DNA of 19,681 bases from DASVLX01 sp035552275 (GTDB taxonomy: Bacteria; Actinomycetota; Actinomycetes; Mycobacteriales; Pseudonocardiaceae): the NCBI GenBank assembly GCA_035552275.1, contig DASZLR010000201.1:1-19681 (forward strand), in the 5' to 3' direction. This document shows, in pieces, positions 1 to 6,986 of this stretch (positions are counted from its first letter, which is position 1; the number at the start of each line of letters is the position of its first letter). Below the pieces are notes generated by a model. It searched no databases, was not told the DNA's origin, and was given only the letters and a program-made list of their open reading frames with translations. The translations under genes were made by a program, and so were the position numbers.

Positions 1-104
1 GCGTCGACCACGGCTGCCAGCTCGCGTAGTGCCTCCAATGGCCGGCGCTGCGCGAGCAACCGCTCAGCACGCCGGAACGACTCGAATGCGCCGTCATCGG
101 TCAT
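1..104 (-). CDS. N-terminal fragment of a leftward protein, possibly TPR-containing (partial)
   Basis: An ATG at 104-102 on the minus strand opens a frame that runs off the left edge of the window, giving 34 residues. It begins MTDDGAFESFRRAERLL and continues with an amphipathic helix rich in Ala, Leu and Arg (AQRRPLEALRELAAVVDA). The helix-turn-helix spacing and the small/large alternation look like the first tetratricopeptide repeat of a TPR protein, but one half-repeat is not enough to assign a family. Codon choice (GC-rich third positions) is that of a real gene. It is divergent from eno and shares the 226-nt region at 105-330 with it. Function not assigned. Confidence 0.6.
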   Translation of the reverse strand, partial: MTDDGAFESFRRAERLLAQRRPLEALRELAAVVD

Positions 105-330
105 GATTGGATCAACGTTACGCCGGCAGCGGCGGTTCATCATTGCTCCGTCCGGATGGTCGGCGGCCGACATGCCGGTGCGCTCGGTGACGGATGCCGC
201 GCGGTCCGTTCTGTCAAGGGCCTGCCCAGGGTGTCCGTCAAGCGCGCCTGCGTCGGGCCATGCCGGCCTGCCGCTAGGCTCGACGCCGAGACACCCCAAC
301 CCACACGTCGAAGGTTGATGAGGAGCGCAG
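105..330. promoter_or_regulatory. Divergent intergenic region with likely eno promoter
   Basis: This spacer lies between the leftward partial gene and eno. A TAGGCT hexamer at 275-280 fits the actinobacterial sigma-A -10 pattern TAnnnT. It would place the eno start site near 287-290, giving a leader of about 40 nt. I see no convincing -35 at 17-18 nt spacing. The eno ribosome site AGGAG is at 321-325. Short frames in this region have no family resemblance and are not called. No terminator or repeat is evident. Confidence 0.35.
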
Positions 331-1617
331 GTGGCGGTCATCGAACAGGTTGGCGCGCGAGAGATTCTGGACTCGCGGGGCAACCCGACCGTTGAGGTCG
401 AAGTCGCGCTGGACGACGGCACGCTGGCCAGGGCGGCGGTGCCATCCGGCGCGTCGACCGGTGAGCACGAGGCTGTCGAGTTGCGGGACGGCGACGCGAG
501 CCGGTTCGGCGGCAAGGGCGTGGAGAAAGCGGTCAACGCGGTGCTGGACGAGATCGGCCCCGAGCTGGTCGGCACCGACGTGGTGGACCAGCGGATCGTG
601 GACCAGAAGCTGGTCGATCTGGACGGCACCCCGGACAAGTCGCGGTTGGGCGCCAACTCCATCCTCGGCGTGTCGCTGGCGGTGGCGAAGGCGGCCGCCG
701 ATTCGGCCGGTCTGGAGCTGTTCCGCTACCTCGGCGGCCCGAACGCGCACGTGCTGCCGGTGCCGATGATGAACATCCTCAACGGCGGCGCGCACGCCGA
801 CAGCGATGTGGACATTCAGGAGTTCATGATCGCCCCGATCGGAGCCGAGTCGTTCCGAGAGGCGCTGCGCTGGGGCGCGGAGGTGTATCACGCGCTCAAG
901 TCGGTGCTCAAGAGCAAGGGCCTGGCCACCGGTCTCGGCGATGAGGGCGGCTTCGCGCCGAACCTGCCGAGCAACCGCGAGGCGCTGGACCTGATCGCCG
1001 TCGCGGTGGACAAGGCCGGTTACAAGCTGGGCGAGGACATCGCGCTCGCGCTCGACGCGGCGGCCACCGAGTTCTACGCCGACGGTGCGTACAACTTCGA
1101 GGGCAGCAAGCGCAGCGCGGAACAGATGGTCAGCTACTACACCGAACTGGTCGACAACTACCCGCTGGTGTCCATTGAGGACCCACTGGCCGAGGACGAC
1201 TGGGACGGCTGGGTGCGGTTGACCGCGGAGGTGGGCGACCGGGTGCAGATCGTCGGCGACGACCTGTTCGTCACCAACCCGGAGCGGTTGGAGGAGGGCA
1301 TCTCCCGCCGGGCGGCGAACGCGCTGCTGGTCAAGGTCAACCAGATCGGCACGCTGTCCGAGACCCTGGACGCCGTGACGCTCGCGCTGACCTGCGGTTA
1401 CCGCTGCATGATCAGCCACCGCTCGGGCGAGACGGAAGACACCACGATCGCCGATCTCGCGGTCGCCACCGGCGCCGGCCAGATCAAGACCGGCGCGCCG
1501 GCGCGCAGCGAGCGGGTGGCCAAGTACAACCAGTTGCTGCGGATCGAGGAGTCGCTCGCGGACGCCGCGCGCTACGCCGGTGATCTCGCCTTCCCCCGGT
1601 TCGGGCCGGAGGAGTAA
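331..1617 (+). CDS. eno: Enolase (phosphopyruvate hydratase)
   Basis: Converts 2-phosphoglycerate to phosphoenolpyruvate in glycolysis; cytoplasmic, Mg-dependent. The 428 residues match the full family length. The N-terminal domain has DSRGNPTVEVEV (14-25) and the mobile loop GASTGEHEA (40-48). The barrel shows the metal ligands D242, E283 (SIEDP) and D310 (GDD), the catalytic lysine K335 within the enolase signature LLVKVNQIGTLSET (332-345), and SHRSGETEDT (362-371). The start is GTG at 331, with AGGAG five bases upstream. It heads a rightward block with ftsB (15-nt gap) and DUF501, the same order as in Mycobacterium tuberculosis (Rv1023-Rv1025). Nothing unusual in the protein. Confidence 0.99.
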   Translation: MAVIEQVGAREILDSRGNPTVEVEVALDDGTLARAAVPSGASTGEHEAVELRDGDASRFGGKGVEKAVNAVLDEIGPELVGTDVVDQRIVDQKLVDLDGTPDKSRLGANSILGVSLAVAKAAADSAGLELFRYLGGPNAHVLPVPMMNILNGGAHADSDVDIQEFMIAPIGAESFREALRWGAEVYHALKSVLKSKGLATGLGDEGGFAPNLPSNREALDLIAVAVDKAGYKLGEDIALALDAAATEFYADGAYNFEGSKRSAEQMVSYYTELVDNYPLVSIEDPLAEDDWDGWVRLTAEVGDRVQIVGDDLFVTNPERLEEGISRRAANALLVKVNQIGTLSETLDAVTLALTCGYRCMISHRSGETEDTTIADLAVATGAGQIKTGAPARSERVAKYNQLLRIEESLADAARYAGDLAFPRFGPEE

Positions 1618-1632
1618 GGGGCTGGGCGTGCG

Positions 1633-2238
1633 ATGACCGCCTCGGACGAGTCGGACCAGGTCGGCGACGAGCCGGCCGCCCGGGGCCGCCGGGACACTCC
1701 GCGGCACCGGGAAACCTCGGACCGCCGGAAGACCTCGGACCGCCGGGAAACTTCGGAACGGCTGGAGGCTCCGGCCGGCGGCGGGGCCGCCGGCCGGCGT
1801 CGGGGCCGGGCCAGTGGCCGCGCGGCCGGCCGTCCGGCGGGAACCTCGGCGGCGAGTCGGCTGGTCGGCCGGCTCACCACGCGCCGTGCGGCGGTGCTGG
1901 CGCTGGTGGTGTGCGCGCTGGCGCTGAGCATCGCGGTGCCGCTACGCACGTATCTGGGCCAGCGCGACGACCTGCGGGCGCAGTTGGCGCAGCAGCAGGC
2001 GTTGCGCGCGCAGGCCAGCCAACTCGCGCAGGCGCAGACCAAACTGTCCGATCCGGCTCAGGTGGAGGCCGAGGCGCGCACCCGGCTGCACTATGTGCTG
2101 CCGGGCGAGACGCCGTACGTGGTGCAGTTGCCCGGTGCCGGCCCAGCCGGCGGCTCGGGACAGCCCGAACCACAGAACTCGTCGAATTCGGTGTGGTACC
2201 AACGATTGTGGCAGTCGATCACGCATGGGCAGCCGTGA
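1633..2238 (+). CDS. ftsB: Septum formation initiator FtsB/DivIC family protein
   Basis: Bitopic divisome protein that in bacteria joins FtsL and FtsQ to activate septal peptidoglycan synthesis. The 201 residues have a long charged, disordered cytoplasmic N-terminus (1-83), one membrane helix at about 86-104 and then a coiled coil (about 105-140, LGQRDDLRAQLAQQQALRAQ). The conserved family end follows, with DPAQVEAEARTRLHYVLPGE at 140-159 and a short variable tail. The cytoplasmic part is longer than in E. coli FtsB, which is usual for actinobacteria. It contains three near-identical 6-residue repeats (25-42). The start is ATG 1633; the purine-rich run around the eno stop can serve as ribosome site. 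The stop codon lies inside a tandem duplication that carries the next gene's ribosome site. Confidence 0.93.
   Translation: MTASDESDQVGDEPAARGRRDTPRHRETSDRRKTSDRRETSERLEAPAGGGAAGRRRGRASGRAAGRPAGTSAASRLVGRLTTRRAAVLALVVCALALSIAVPLRTYLGQRDDLRAQLAQQQALRAQASQLAQAQTKLSDPAQVEAEARTRLHYVLPGETPYVVQLPGAGPAGGSGQPEPQNSSNSVWYQRLWQSITHGQP
1705..1758 (+). repeat. Three 18-bp tandem repeats inside ftsB
   Basis: Units at 1705-1722, 1723-1740 and 1741-1758 encode HRETSD, RRKTSD and RRETSE in the disordered cytoplasmic tail of FtsB. The units differ at a few positions, so the array is not freshly duplicated. It adds alternating Arg, Glu/Lys, Thr and Ser. A role such as phosphorylation or partner binding is possible but not shown. 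Confidence 0.75.
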
Positions 2239-2268
2239 TTCAGGGCAGCGATGATTCAGGAGCAGCGA
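2236..2268 (+). repeat. Tandem duplication spanning the ftsB stop and DUF501 ribosome site
   Basis: Two adjacent near-copies, TGATTCAGGGCAGCGA (2236-2251) and TGATTCAGGAGCAGCGA (2252-2268), differ by one inserted base. Copy 1 starts with the ftsB stop codon and carries AGGG followed by an ATG at 2251. That ATG opens a 6-codon frame (MIQEQR) ending at 2269-2271. Copy 2 carries AGGAG (2258-2262), five bases before the DUF501 start. The arrangement would let ribosomes leaving ftsB reinitiate stepwise into DUF501. Confidence 0.8.
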
Positions 2269-2759
2269 TGATGGTGTCGGTCAGCGAGGCCGACCGCGTC
2301 GCCGTCCAAACCCAGTTGGGCCGCCCGCCACGAGCCATGCGCGCGGTGGCCGCGCGGTGCCCGAGCGGCCATCCGGCGGCGATCGCGACCAACCCGCGAC
2401 TGCCCGACGGCACCCCGTTCCCCACGCTGTACTACCTGACCTGTCCACGGCTGTGCTCGCTCGTGGGGCGACTGGAAGCCAGCGGGCTGATGCGGGCGAT
2501 GACCGACCGGCTGGCTGCCGATCCGGACCTCGCCCGTGCCTACCAGCGAGCGCACGAGCGGTATCTGGCCGACCGGGACGCCGTCGCGCCATTGGGAACC
2601 CAGGTCAGCGCGGGCGGCATGCCGGGCCGGGTCAAGTGCCTGCACGTGCATCTCGCGCACACTCTCGCGGTCGGCCAGGGCGTCAACCCGTTCGGTGACG
2701 AGACCCTGGCCCGCATCCGCGAATGGTGGCCCACCGGCGACTGCGCCGCGCACTCCTGA
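2268..2759 (+). CDS. DUF501 domain-containing protein
   Basis: Family of unknown function conserved in actinobacteria between ftsB and ppx. The 163 residues span the whole domain. They begin MMVSVSEADRVAVQTQLGRP and contain the family core RCPSGHPAAIATNPRL and LTCPRLCSLVGRLEASGLM. The conserved C-terminal block is GGMPGRVKCLHVHLAH followed by GQGVNPFGDE. Cys and His residues in RCPSGHP, TCPRLC and CLHVHLAH could bind a metal, but that is inference. The start is chosen at ATG 2268 because AGGAG lies five bases upstream; ATG 2271 is the alternative. Synteny corresponds to M. tuberculosis Rv1025. Likely co-transcribed with eno and ftsB. Confidence 0.93.
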   Translation: MMVSVSEADRVAVQTQLGRPPRAMRAVAARCPSGHPAAIATNPRLPDGTPFPTLYYLTCPRLCSLVGRLEASGLMRAMTDRLAADPDLARAYQRAHERYLADRDAVAPLGTQVSAGGMPGRVKCLHVHLAHTLAVGQGVNPFGDETLARIREWWPTGDCAAHS

Positions 2760-2773
2760 GCTTCGAAAGGTCC

Positions 2774-3553
2774 GTGGACTTGCCTGCCGCATCACGCATT
2801 CATGTCTATATCGATGAAACAGGCGATAGAGGCGCATCACTCAAATCCAGCCCCATCTTCGGCATGGCCGCGATCGTTCTGGATGAGGTCGGCGTCCCGG
2901 CTGTACGGTCGGCGATTAGCCAGCTTCGCGGCGATTTCAATGTCCCGGCGGACAAGGTGCTGTCCTGGAAGGACTACGTCAAGACACACGATCGCCGAAA
3001 GCGTGCGGCGAAGGTGTTGGGTGCGGTCACTGGCATCAAGGTCTGCTATGCCTACAGTGTGAAGAGCGCGCTGAGAGTCGGCACGTACCGAGACGACCCG
3101 CAGAGGTTCTACAACTACGTGGCCTTCAAGATGTACAAGTCGGTGTTGTGGGCAGCCCGCGCTTGGAAGGGCCGTGGCGCCAAGGTGTGGACACGCTTCG
3201 GCCATGTCAAGAACCACGACCATCGCAGCACTGAAAAGTACATTCGGCAGGAGGCCCAGTTGGACCAGCGTGTTCCATTCGAAATGGAGCAAGGTCTTCG
3301 ATGGGTATCTGCGGACACGTATGTGGAGAGTCAGGCCGCGGATCTCTACGGCGGCTTTCTGAAGGCGGCGCTGTGGCCGCAGGGCGAGTTCGGCTATGTG
3401 GAACCTGCCTATCTGCTGAGTGTGTGGCACCAGATCCGAAACAGTGACACGTGTGCGATCCCCTTGGGGATCATGTCGATGCCAAGCAACGCGTTGCTGT
3501 GCAGGAACCCGTGGTTTCCTTGTCGGAGATGCCCGCAGCAAGCGGCTCGCTAG
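2774..3553 (+). CDS. DUF3800 domain-containing protein, likely acquired
   Basis: About 259 residues. The N-terminus HVYIDETGDRG (10-20) is the DUF3800 hallmark, with acidic D14, E15 and D18. A second acidic motif, SQAADLYGG, places D190 near the C-terminus. The family is thought to have an RNase H-like nuclease fold and is common on mobile DNA; no activity is proven for this member. The start is uncertain. GAAAGG at 2765-2770 sits 3 nt from GTG 2774 and 9 nt from TTG 2780. The gene starts 14 nt after DUF501 but has unlike codon use. Only 16 of its first 30 codons end in G or C, with rare AGA, ACA and TCA, so transfer is likely. Its last codons and stop form the left arm of a perfect inverted repeat. 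Confidence 0.85.
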   Translation: MDLPAASRIHVYIDETGDRGASLKSSPIFGMAAIVLDEVGVPAVRSAISQLRGDFNVPADKVLSWKDYVKTHDRRKRAAKVLGAVTGIKVCYAYSVKSALRVGTYRDDPQRFYNYVAFKMYKSVLWAARAWKGRGAKVWTRFGHVKNHDHRSTEKYIRQEAQLDQRVPFEMEQGLRWVSADTYVESQAADLYGGFLKAALWPQGEFGYVEPAYLLSVWHQIRNSDTCAIPLGIMSMPSNALLCRNPWFPCRRCPQQAAR

Positions 3554-3633
3554 GAGCCTCCAGGGGCCGATCCACTCAAGGAGAGCGATGGCAGCACCGC
3601 TGGCAATCCCTGGCAGGCTCCTAGCGAGCCGCT
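3541..3633. repeat. Perfect 19-bp inverted repeat with extended stem at the end of the DUF3800 gene
   Basis: The left arm AGCGGCTCGCTAGGAGCCT (3541-3559) is the exact reverse complement of 3615-3633. Pairing continues inward for six more bases (3560-3565 with 3608-3613) past one bulged base (3614), leaving a 42-nt loop. The DUF3800 stop codon is in the left arm. No T-run follows, so if this is a terminator it is of the tail-less type. It could instead be an end of a mobile segment. The loop holds a ribosome-site-like AAGGAG (3578-3583) and an ATG at 3588. Confidence 0.85.
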
Positions 3634-3653
3634 ACCAGCAGTGTAGCGGCTGA
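3588..3653 (+). CDS. Possible 21-residue mini-ORF inside the inverted repeat
   Basis: ATG 3588 follows AAGGAG by four bases and opens a 21-codon frame (MAAPLAIPGRLLASRYQQCS plus Gly) ending in TGA at 3651-3653. It runs through the right arm of the inverted repeat, so its translation would compete with hairpin formation. There is no family resemblance. It could be chance or a leader peptide. Kept only because the ribosome site and hairpin coincide. Confidence 0.2.
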   Translation: MAAPLAIPGRLLASRYQQCSG

Positions 3654-3816
3654 GCAGGCCAACCGCACTCTCGGTGAACGCCCGATGTAGAGAATTCTCG
3701 ACGGGCTCCGGCTCCTGGTCGACAGCAACACTCCACCCACCAAGGAGACCGCCGCGATCATCATTCCGACCGTCACCCGCCGGCTGCGCCGGACTCCGGT
3801 CAGTCGCGGGGCGTGA
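3634..3816 (+). pseudogene. Decayed 3' fragment of an unidentified gene (TetR-like C-terminus possible)
   Basis: The frame ending in TGA 3814-3816 reads RILDGLRLLVDSNTPPTKET and then AAIIIPTVTRRLRRTPVSRG. In the 41 sense codons after the in-frame TAG at 3688-3690, 34 end in G or C, as in real genes here. Upstream of that TAG the same frame stays sensible (AAEQANRTLGERPM) until the inverted-repeat arm. This looks like the end of a regulator-sized helical protein, perhaps TetR family, cut off by the DUF3800/inverted-repeat segment and then hit by a nonsense change. The fragment overlaps the convergent acyl-CoA dehydrogenase by 17 nt. The family guess is weak; the coding-remnant claim is moderate. 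Confidence 0.4.
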
Positions 3817-5440
3817 TCCGAGCGGCCAACCCGCCGGCGTTGACCACGCTGGGCAGGATGCCGAGGGTGTGCCGGCTGTCGCCGAGCCTGGACGCCACGA
3901 ACGCCTCGGACACCTTGACCGGCGCCTGACGGAGCAGCAGAGACGCCTGCAAGCACAGGGCGATCAGCTCCGCCAGGCGGCGGGCCCGCTCGGGACGCTG
4001 GTCGGCCAACTCGTCGGCCAGCACGCCCAGCGCGCGGTCGTACACCGGATGACCACCGCGTGCCGTGTCGAGCTCGGTCCGCAGAGCATCCATTGTGGAT
4101 GGATCACGACCCAGCGCCCGCAGCACGTCCAGCGCGGTGACGTTGCCAGAACCCTCCCAAATGGACATCAGCGGAGCCTCCCGGTACAGCCTGGGCATCC
4201 CGGATTCCTCGACATATCCGTTGCCGCCCAGGCATTCCAGAGCTTCCGCCACTACAGCCGGCGTCCGCTTGCAGACGTAGTACTTGGTCGCCGGCAGCGC
4301 GATCCGGAGCAACGCGGCCTCGTGCTCCCGGTCGCCGGTCCCGTCGACCAGCGAAGCCAGCCGCAGCCCCACGGCGACGGCCGCCTCGCTCTCCAGCGCC
4401 AGGTCGGCCAGCACCGCCGACATCGCCGGCGCGTCGGACAGCCGCTCGCCGAACGCCTGCCGGTGCGCGGCGTGCCAGGCCGCCTCGGTCAACGCGATCC
4501 GCATGTTCGCGGCCGAGCCGAGCACGCAGTCCAGCCTGGTCATCGACACCATCTCGATGATCGTCCGCACGCCGCGCCCTTCCTCGCCGACCCGCCAGCC
4601 GACCGCGCCCTGGTACTCGATCTCGGCGGACGCGTTGGACCGGTTGCCCAGTTTGTCCTTCAGCCGCTGCAACCGGATCCCGTTGCGGGCGCCGTCCGGC
4701 AGCATCCTGGGCAGCAGGAAGCAGGTCAGCCCGCCGGGCGCCTGGGCGAGGGTCAAGAACAGGTCGTTCATCGGGGCCGAGGTGAACCACTTGTGTCCCA
4801 CCAGGGTGTACGTGCCGTCGGCGTTGGGCGTCGCCGTCGTGGTGTTGGCCCGGACGTCGGAGCCGCCCTGTTTCTCGGTCATCGACATGCCGGCCAGCAG
4901 CCCCGACTTGTGCTCCGGCGGCCGCAGCCCGAAGTCGTAGACGCTGGCCCGCAGGCCGGGCTCGTACCGGTCGGCCAACTCGGGTGCGTGCCGCAACGCC
5001 GGGATCGCCGCGTAGGTCATCGAGATCGGGCAGCTGTGCCCCGCCTCGACCTGCGACCACAGGTAGAACCCGGCCGCGCGGCGCAGGTGCGCGTGCCGGC
5101 CGGCGTTGGGCGCCCATGGTGCGCCGTGCAGTCCGAACCGCACCGCGTGCGACATCAGCCAGTGCCACGACGGGTGGAACTCGACCTCGTCCACCCGATG
5201 GCCGTACCGGTCGTAACCGTGCAGCACCGGAGGGTGCTCGTTGGCGAGCCGGCCGTGTTCCCGCGCCTCGGTCGAGCCGGCCTGCTTGGCCAGCGTGTCC
5301 AGTTCGCCGGCGTCGGGCACTCCGGCGAGCCGGAGCGCGTCGGTGAGCGCCGGGTCGCAGGCCAGCGGATCGAAGCCGGCGAGCGGGGCGGGCTGGTTGG
5401 CGACCTCGTGTGTGCTGAATCCGGATCCAGTGGCTGCCAT
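3800..5440 (-). CDS. AidB-like acyl-CoA dehydrogenase
   Basis: FAD flavoprotein of the acyl-CoA dehydrogenase superfamily, AidB/isovaleryl-CoA-dehydrogenase-like branch. E. coli AidB is induced in the adaptive response to alkylation, but its true substrate is unsettled. At about 546 residues it has the long AidB length rather than about 380. The N-terminal helical extension is followed by the hallmark MTEKQGGSDV (near 187-196), KWFTSAPMND (near 217-226) and ECLGGNGYVEESGMPRLYRE (near 402-421). MSIWEGSGN, which carries the position of the usual catalytic acid, comes next. The start is taken as ATG 5440, with AGG eight bases upstream; GTG 5443 is possible. It stands alone, convergent with the DUF3800 module and divergent from the transglycosylase. 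Full length, no defects seen. Confidence 0.95.
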   Translation of the reverse strand: MAATGSGFSTHEVANQPAPLAGFDPLACDPALTDALRLAGVPDAGELDTLAKQAGSTEAREHGRLANEHPPVLHGYDRYGHRVDEVEFHPSWHWLMSHAVRFGLHGAPWAPNAGRHAHLRRAAGFYLWSQVEAGHSCPISMTYAAIPALRHAPELADRYEPGLRASVYDFGLRPPEHKSGLLAGMSMTEKQGGSDVRANTTTATPNADGTYTLVGHKWFTSAPMNDLFLTLAQAPGGLTCFLLPRMLPDGARNGIRLQRLKDKLGNRSNASAEIEYQGAVGWRVGEEGRGVRTIIEMVSMTRLDCVLGSAANMRIALTEAAWHAAHRQAFGERLSDAPAMSAVLADLALESEAAVAVGLRLASLVDGTGDREHEAALLRIALPATKYYVCKRTPAVVAEALECLGGNGYVEESGMPRLYREAPLMSIWEGSGNVTALDVLRALGRDPSTMDALRTELDTARGGHPVYDRALGVLADELADQRPERARRLAELIALCLQASLLLRQAPVKVSEAFVASRLGDSRHTLGILPSVVNAGGLAARITPRD

Positions 5441-5641
5441 CACATCAACCTAACGTGATCTGCTACCTGCCAGTAGCCCGATTTCCGCGAACCCTGGGCG
5501 ACACTGACAAGAATTTGTTCCCGGGCTGGTAACGGCGTTCGGAATTCTGACGACTCTGTGTCCAGGCTGGTGACATCACCCCACCAATGGGGCATCGTGA
5601 GGCCCCGGCCCGGTTAACGAAGACGGGGAAGGTGGTTACTC
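5441..5641. other. Intergenic region between the dehydrogenase and the transglycosylase
   Basis: A 201-nt divergent spacer that must hold promoters for both genes. The near-repeats GGCTGGTAAC (5525-5534) and GGCTGGTGAC (5564-5573) lie 39 bp apart and may be a binding-site pair. I looked for the conserved blocks of a ydaO-type c-di-AMP riboswitch, which controls some actinobacterial wall hydrolase genes, and did not find them. Confidence 0.3.
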
Positions 5642-6928
5642 GTGGTATCGAACGAGGAGTTCGACGGGGGCGTGCATATCAGCCCGCGTCGGGGTCGTCA
5701 TCGACAGCAGGGCGACCGACGGCGCGCGGTGGGCTTCCTCGCCGGCGCGCTGATCGCGATCCCAGTCTCCGCGTCCGCGAGTTCGGTGCACCACACCTCG
5801 CCACAGGCCGCCCCGCAGACCAAGCCGGCGTCCTGGCCCAACCAGTTCTACTTCTCCGCCAACCCGCAGCAGTACGGCGCGACGGGCGCCGCCCCGCAGA
5901 ACACCCAGCTGTCACCCCAGTTGCTGGCCAACGCCGGCAACAACAACATGCTGGTCTCCGACGTGCAGCCGGGCGCGGACGTGCCCACCGGCCCGCTGGG
6001 CATCCCCGGCGTCGTGCTGGACGCGTACCTCAAGGCCGAGAAGACCATGGCGGTCGAACAGTCGGGTTGTCACCTGCCCTGGTGGCTGCTCGCCGGCATC
6101 GGCAAGATCGAGTCCAACCAGGCCGAGAACGGCGAGGTGGACGCCAACGGCAACAGCCTCCGGCCGATTCTCGGCCCGGCTCTCAACGGCAGCAACGGTT
6201 TCGCGGCCATCCCGACCAGCAACGGCTGGTCGCAGGCGGTCGGTCCGATGCAGTTCCTGCCGTCCACCTGGTCCCGGTACGGCAACGGCGGCAACCCGAA
6301 CAACGTCTACGACGCCGCCCTCGCCGCCGGCCGCTACCTGTGCGCCGGCGGGCTGGACCTGTCGCTGCCGGCGAACCAGGCGACCGCGGTGTTCAGCTAC
6401 AACCACTCGGACGCCTACGTGCAGAAGGTGCTGACCTGGGCCTACGCCTACAAGTCGGGTGTCACGCCGGTCGCCGAGACGCCGGTCCCGCCGGGCCTGC
6501 GGACCTTCACCGGCAGCAACCCGGCCCCGCCGCCTCCGCCGCCGCTCCCGGTGGCGCCGCCGGTCACCCTGCCGACCGCGCCGCCGACCTCCGGCACCGG
6601 CCCGACTTCGCCGACGTCGCCCACTTCGCCTACCTCACCAACGTCGCCGACCAGTGGCACCACATCGACCACCACGACCAGCTCGCCGACCTCGGGCACC
6701 AGCGGGTCGAGCCCGACCTCGGGCACGTCAAGCAGCAGCCCGACCAGTGGCAGCAGCCCGACCAGTCCGACCTCGGGCACAGCGACCAGCCCGACCAGCA
6801 CGACGACCCCGCCGCCGAGCACGACCACCACGACGCCCGCTTCCTCGTCCAGCGGCACCAGTGGCACCACCGGGTCGAGCACCGGTTCGTCGAGTTCGTC
6901 GTCGAGCAGCACGCCGGCCACCCCCTGA
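5642..6928 (+). CDS. Secreted lytic murein transglycosylase (SLT/MltB-like) with Ser/Thr/Pro-rich tail
   Basis: Cleaves the glycan strands of peptidoglycan outside the membrane. The 428 residues start with a basic n-region and hydrophobic stretch (about 27-46, AVGFLAGALIAIPVSASA), a signal peptide with likely cleavage near residue 46. The catalytic domain (about 115-275) has the glutamate E157 in LLAGIGKIESNQ, the substrate-groove motif GPMQFLPSTW (201-210) and the closing motif FSYNHSDAYVQKVL (251-264). From 293 on it is low-complexity Pro, then Ser/Thr-Pro-Gly repeats with no further domain, probably a wall-spanning or glycosylated linker. The start is GTG 5642, with GGGGAAGG upstream. It resembles mycobacterial LpqU, which also lies beside eno, but no lipobox is visible here. 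Confidence 0.93.
   Translation: MVSNEEFDGGVHISPRRGRHRQQGDRRRAVGFLAGALIAIPVSASASSVHHTSPQAAPQTKPASWPNQFYFSANPQQYGATGAAPQNTQLSPQLLANAGNNNMLVSDVQPGADVPTGPLGIPGVVLDAYLKAEKTMAVEQSGCHLPWWLLAGIGKIESNQAENGEVDANGNSLRPILGPALNGSNGFAAIPTSNGWSQAVGPMQFLPSTWSRYGNGGNPNNVYDAALAAGRYLCAGGLDLSLPANQATAVFSYNHSDAYVQKVLTWAYAYKSGVTPVAETPVPPGLRTFTGSNPAPPPPPPLPVAPPVTLPTAPPTSGTGPTSPTSPTSPTSPTSPTSGTTSTTTTSSPTSGTSGSSPTSGTSSSSPTSGSSPTSPTSGTATSPTSTTTPPPSTTTTTPASSSSGTSGTTGSSTGSSSSSSSSTPATP
6602..6658 (+). repeat. 9-bp Thr-Ser-Pro coding repeats in the transglycosylase tail
   Basis: Consecutive TSP codon triplets (residues 321-339) lie within a longer Ser/Thr/Pro/Gly-rich stretch that fills 6520-6925. Synonymous third positions vary between copies. 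Arrays like this are prone to change in length between strains. Confidence 0.8.
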
Positions 6929-6986
6929 CCGGCGCCGGCCGCTACCGTGGTCGGCAAGGCTGGCGGGTTGACCTGGAGGTGGCGGC

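Noticed and set aside
274..1707. Long open frame antisense to eno (477 codons)
   Set aside because: It mirrors the GC-rich third positions of eno, has no recognisable domain and contradicts the full-length enolase on the other strand.
1911..2267. Longer DUF501 start within ftsB
   Set aside because: The extra residues overlap ftsB out of frame and are low-complexity Arg/Ala/Gly; the family start and AGGAG are at 2268.
3674..5458. Long rightward frame (594 codons) antisense to the acyl-CoA dehydrogenase
   Set aside because: Composition is low-complexity Arg/Gln/Pro/Gly, as expected from the shadow of a GC-rich gene; the dehydrogenase has every family motif.
5458..5641. ydaO-type c-di-AMP riboswitch before the transglycosylase
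   Set aside because: Such switches control some actinobacterial wall hydrolases, but the conserved sequence blocks are not present.
6520..6925. CRISPR-like or VNTR array in the transglycosylase tail
   Set aside because: The repetition is at the level of Thr-Ser-Pro codons inside a coding frame, with no spacer/repeat structure.
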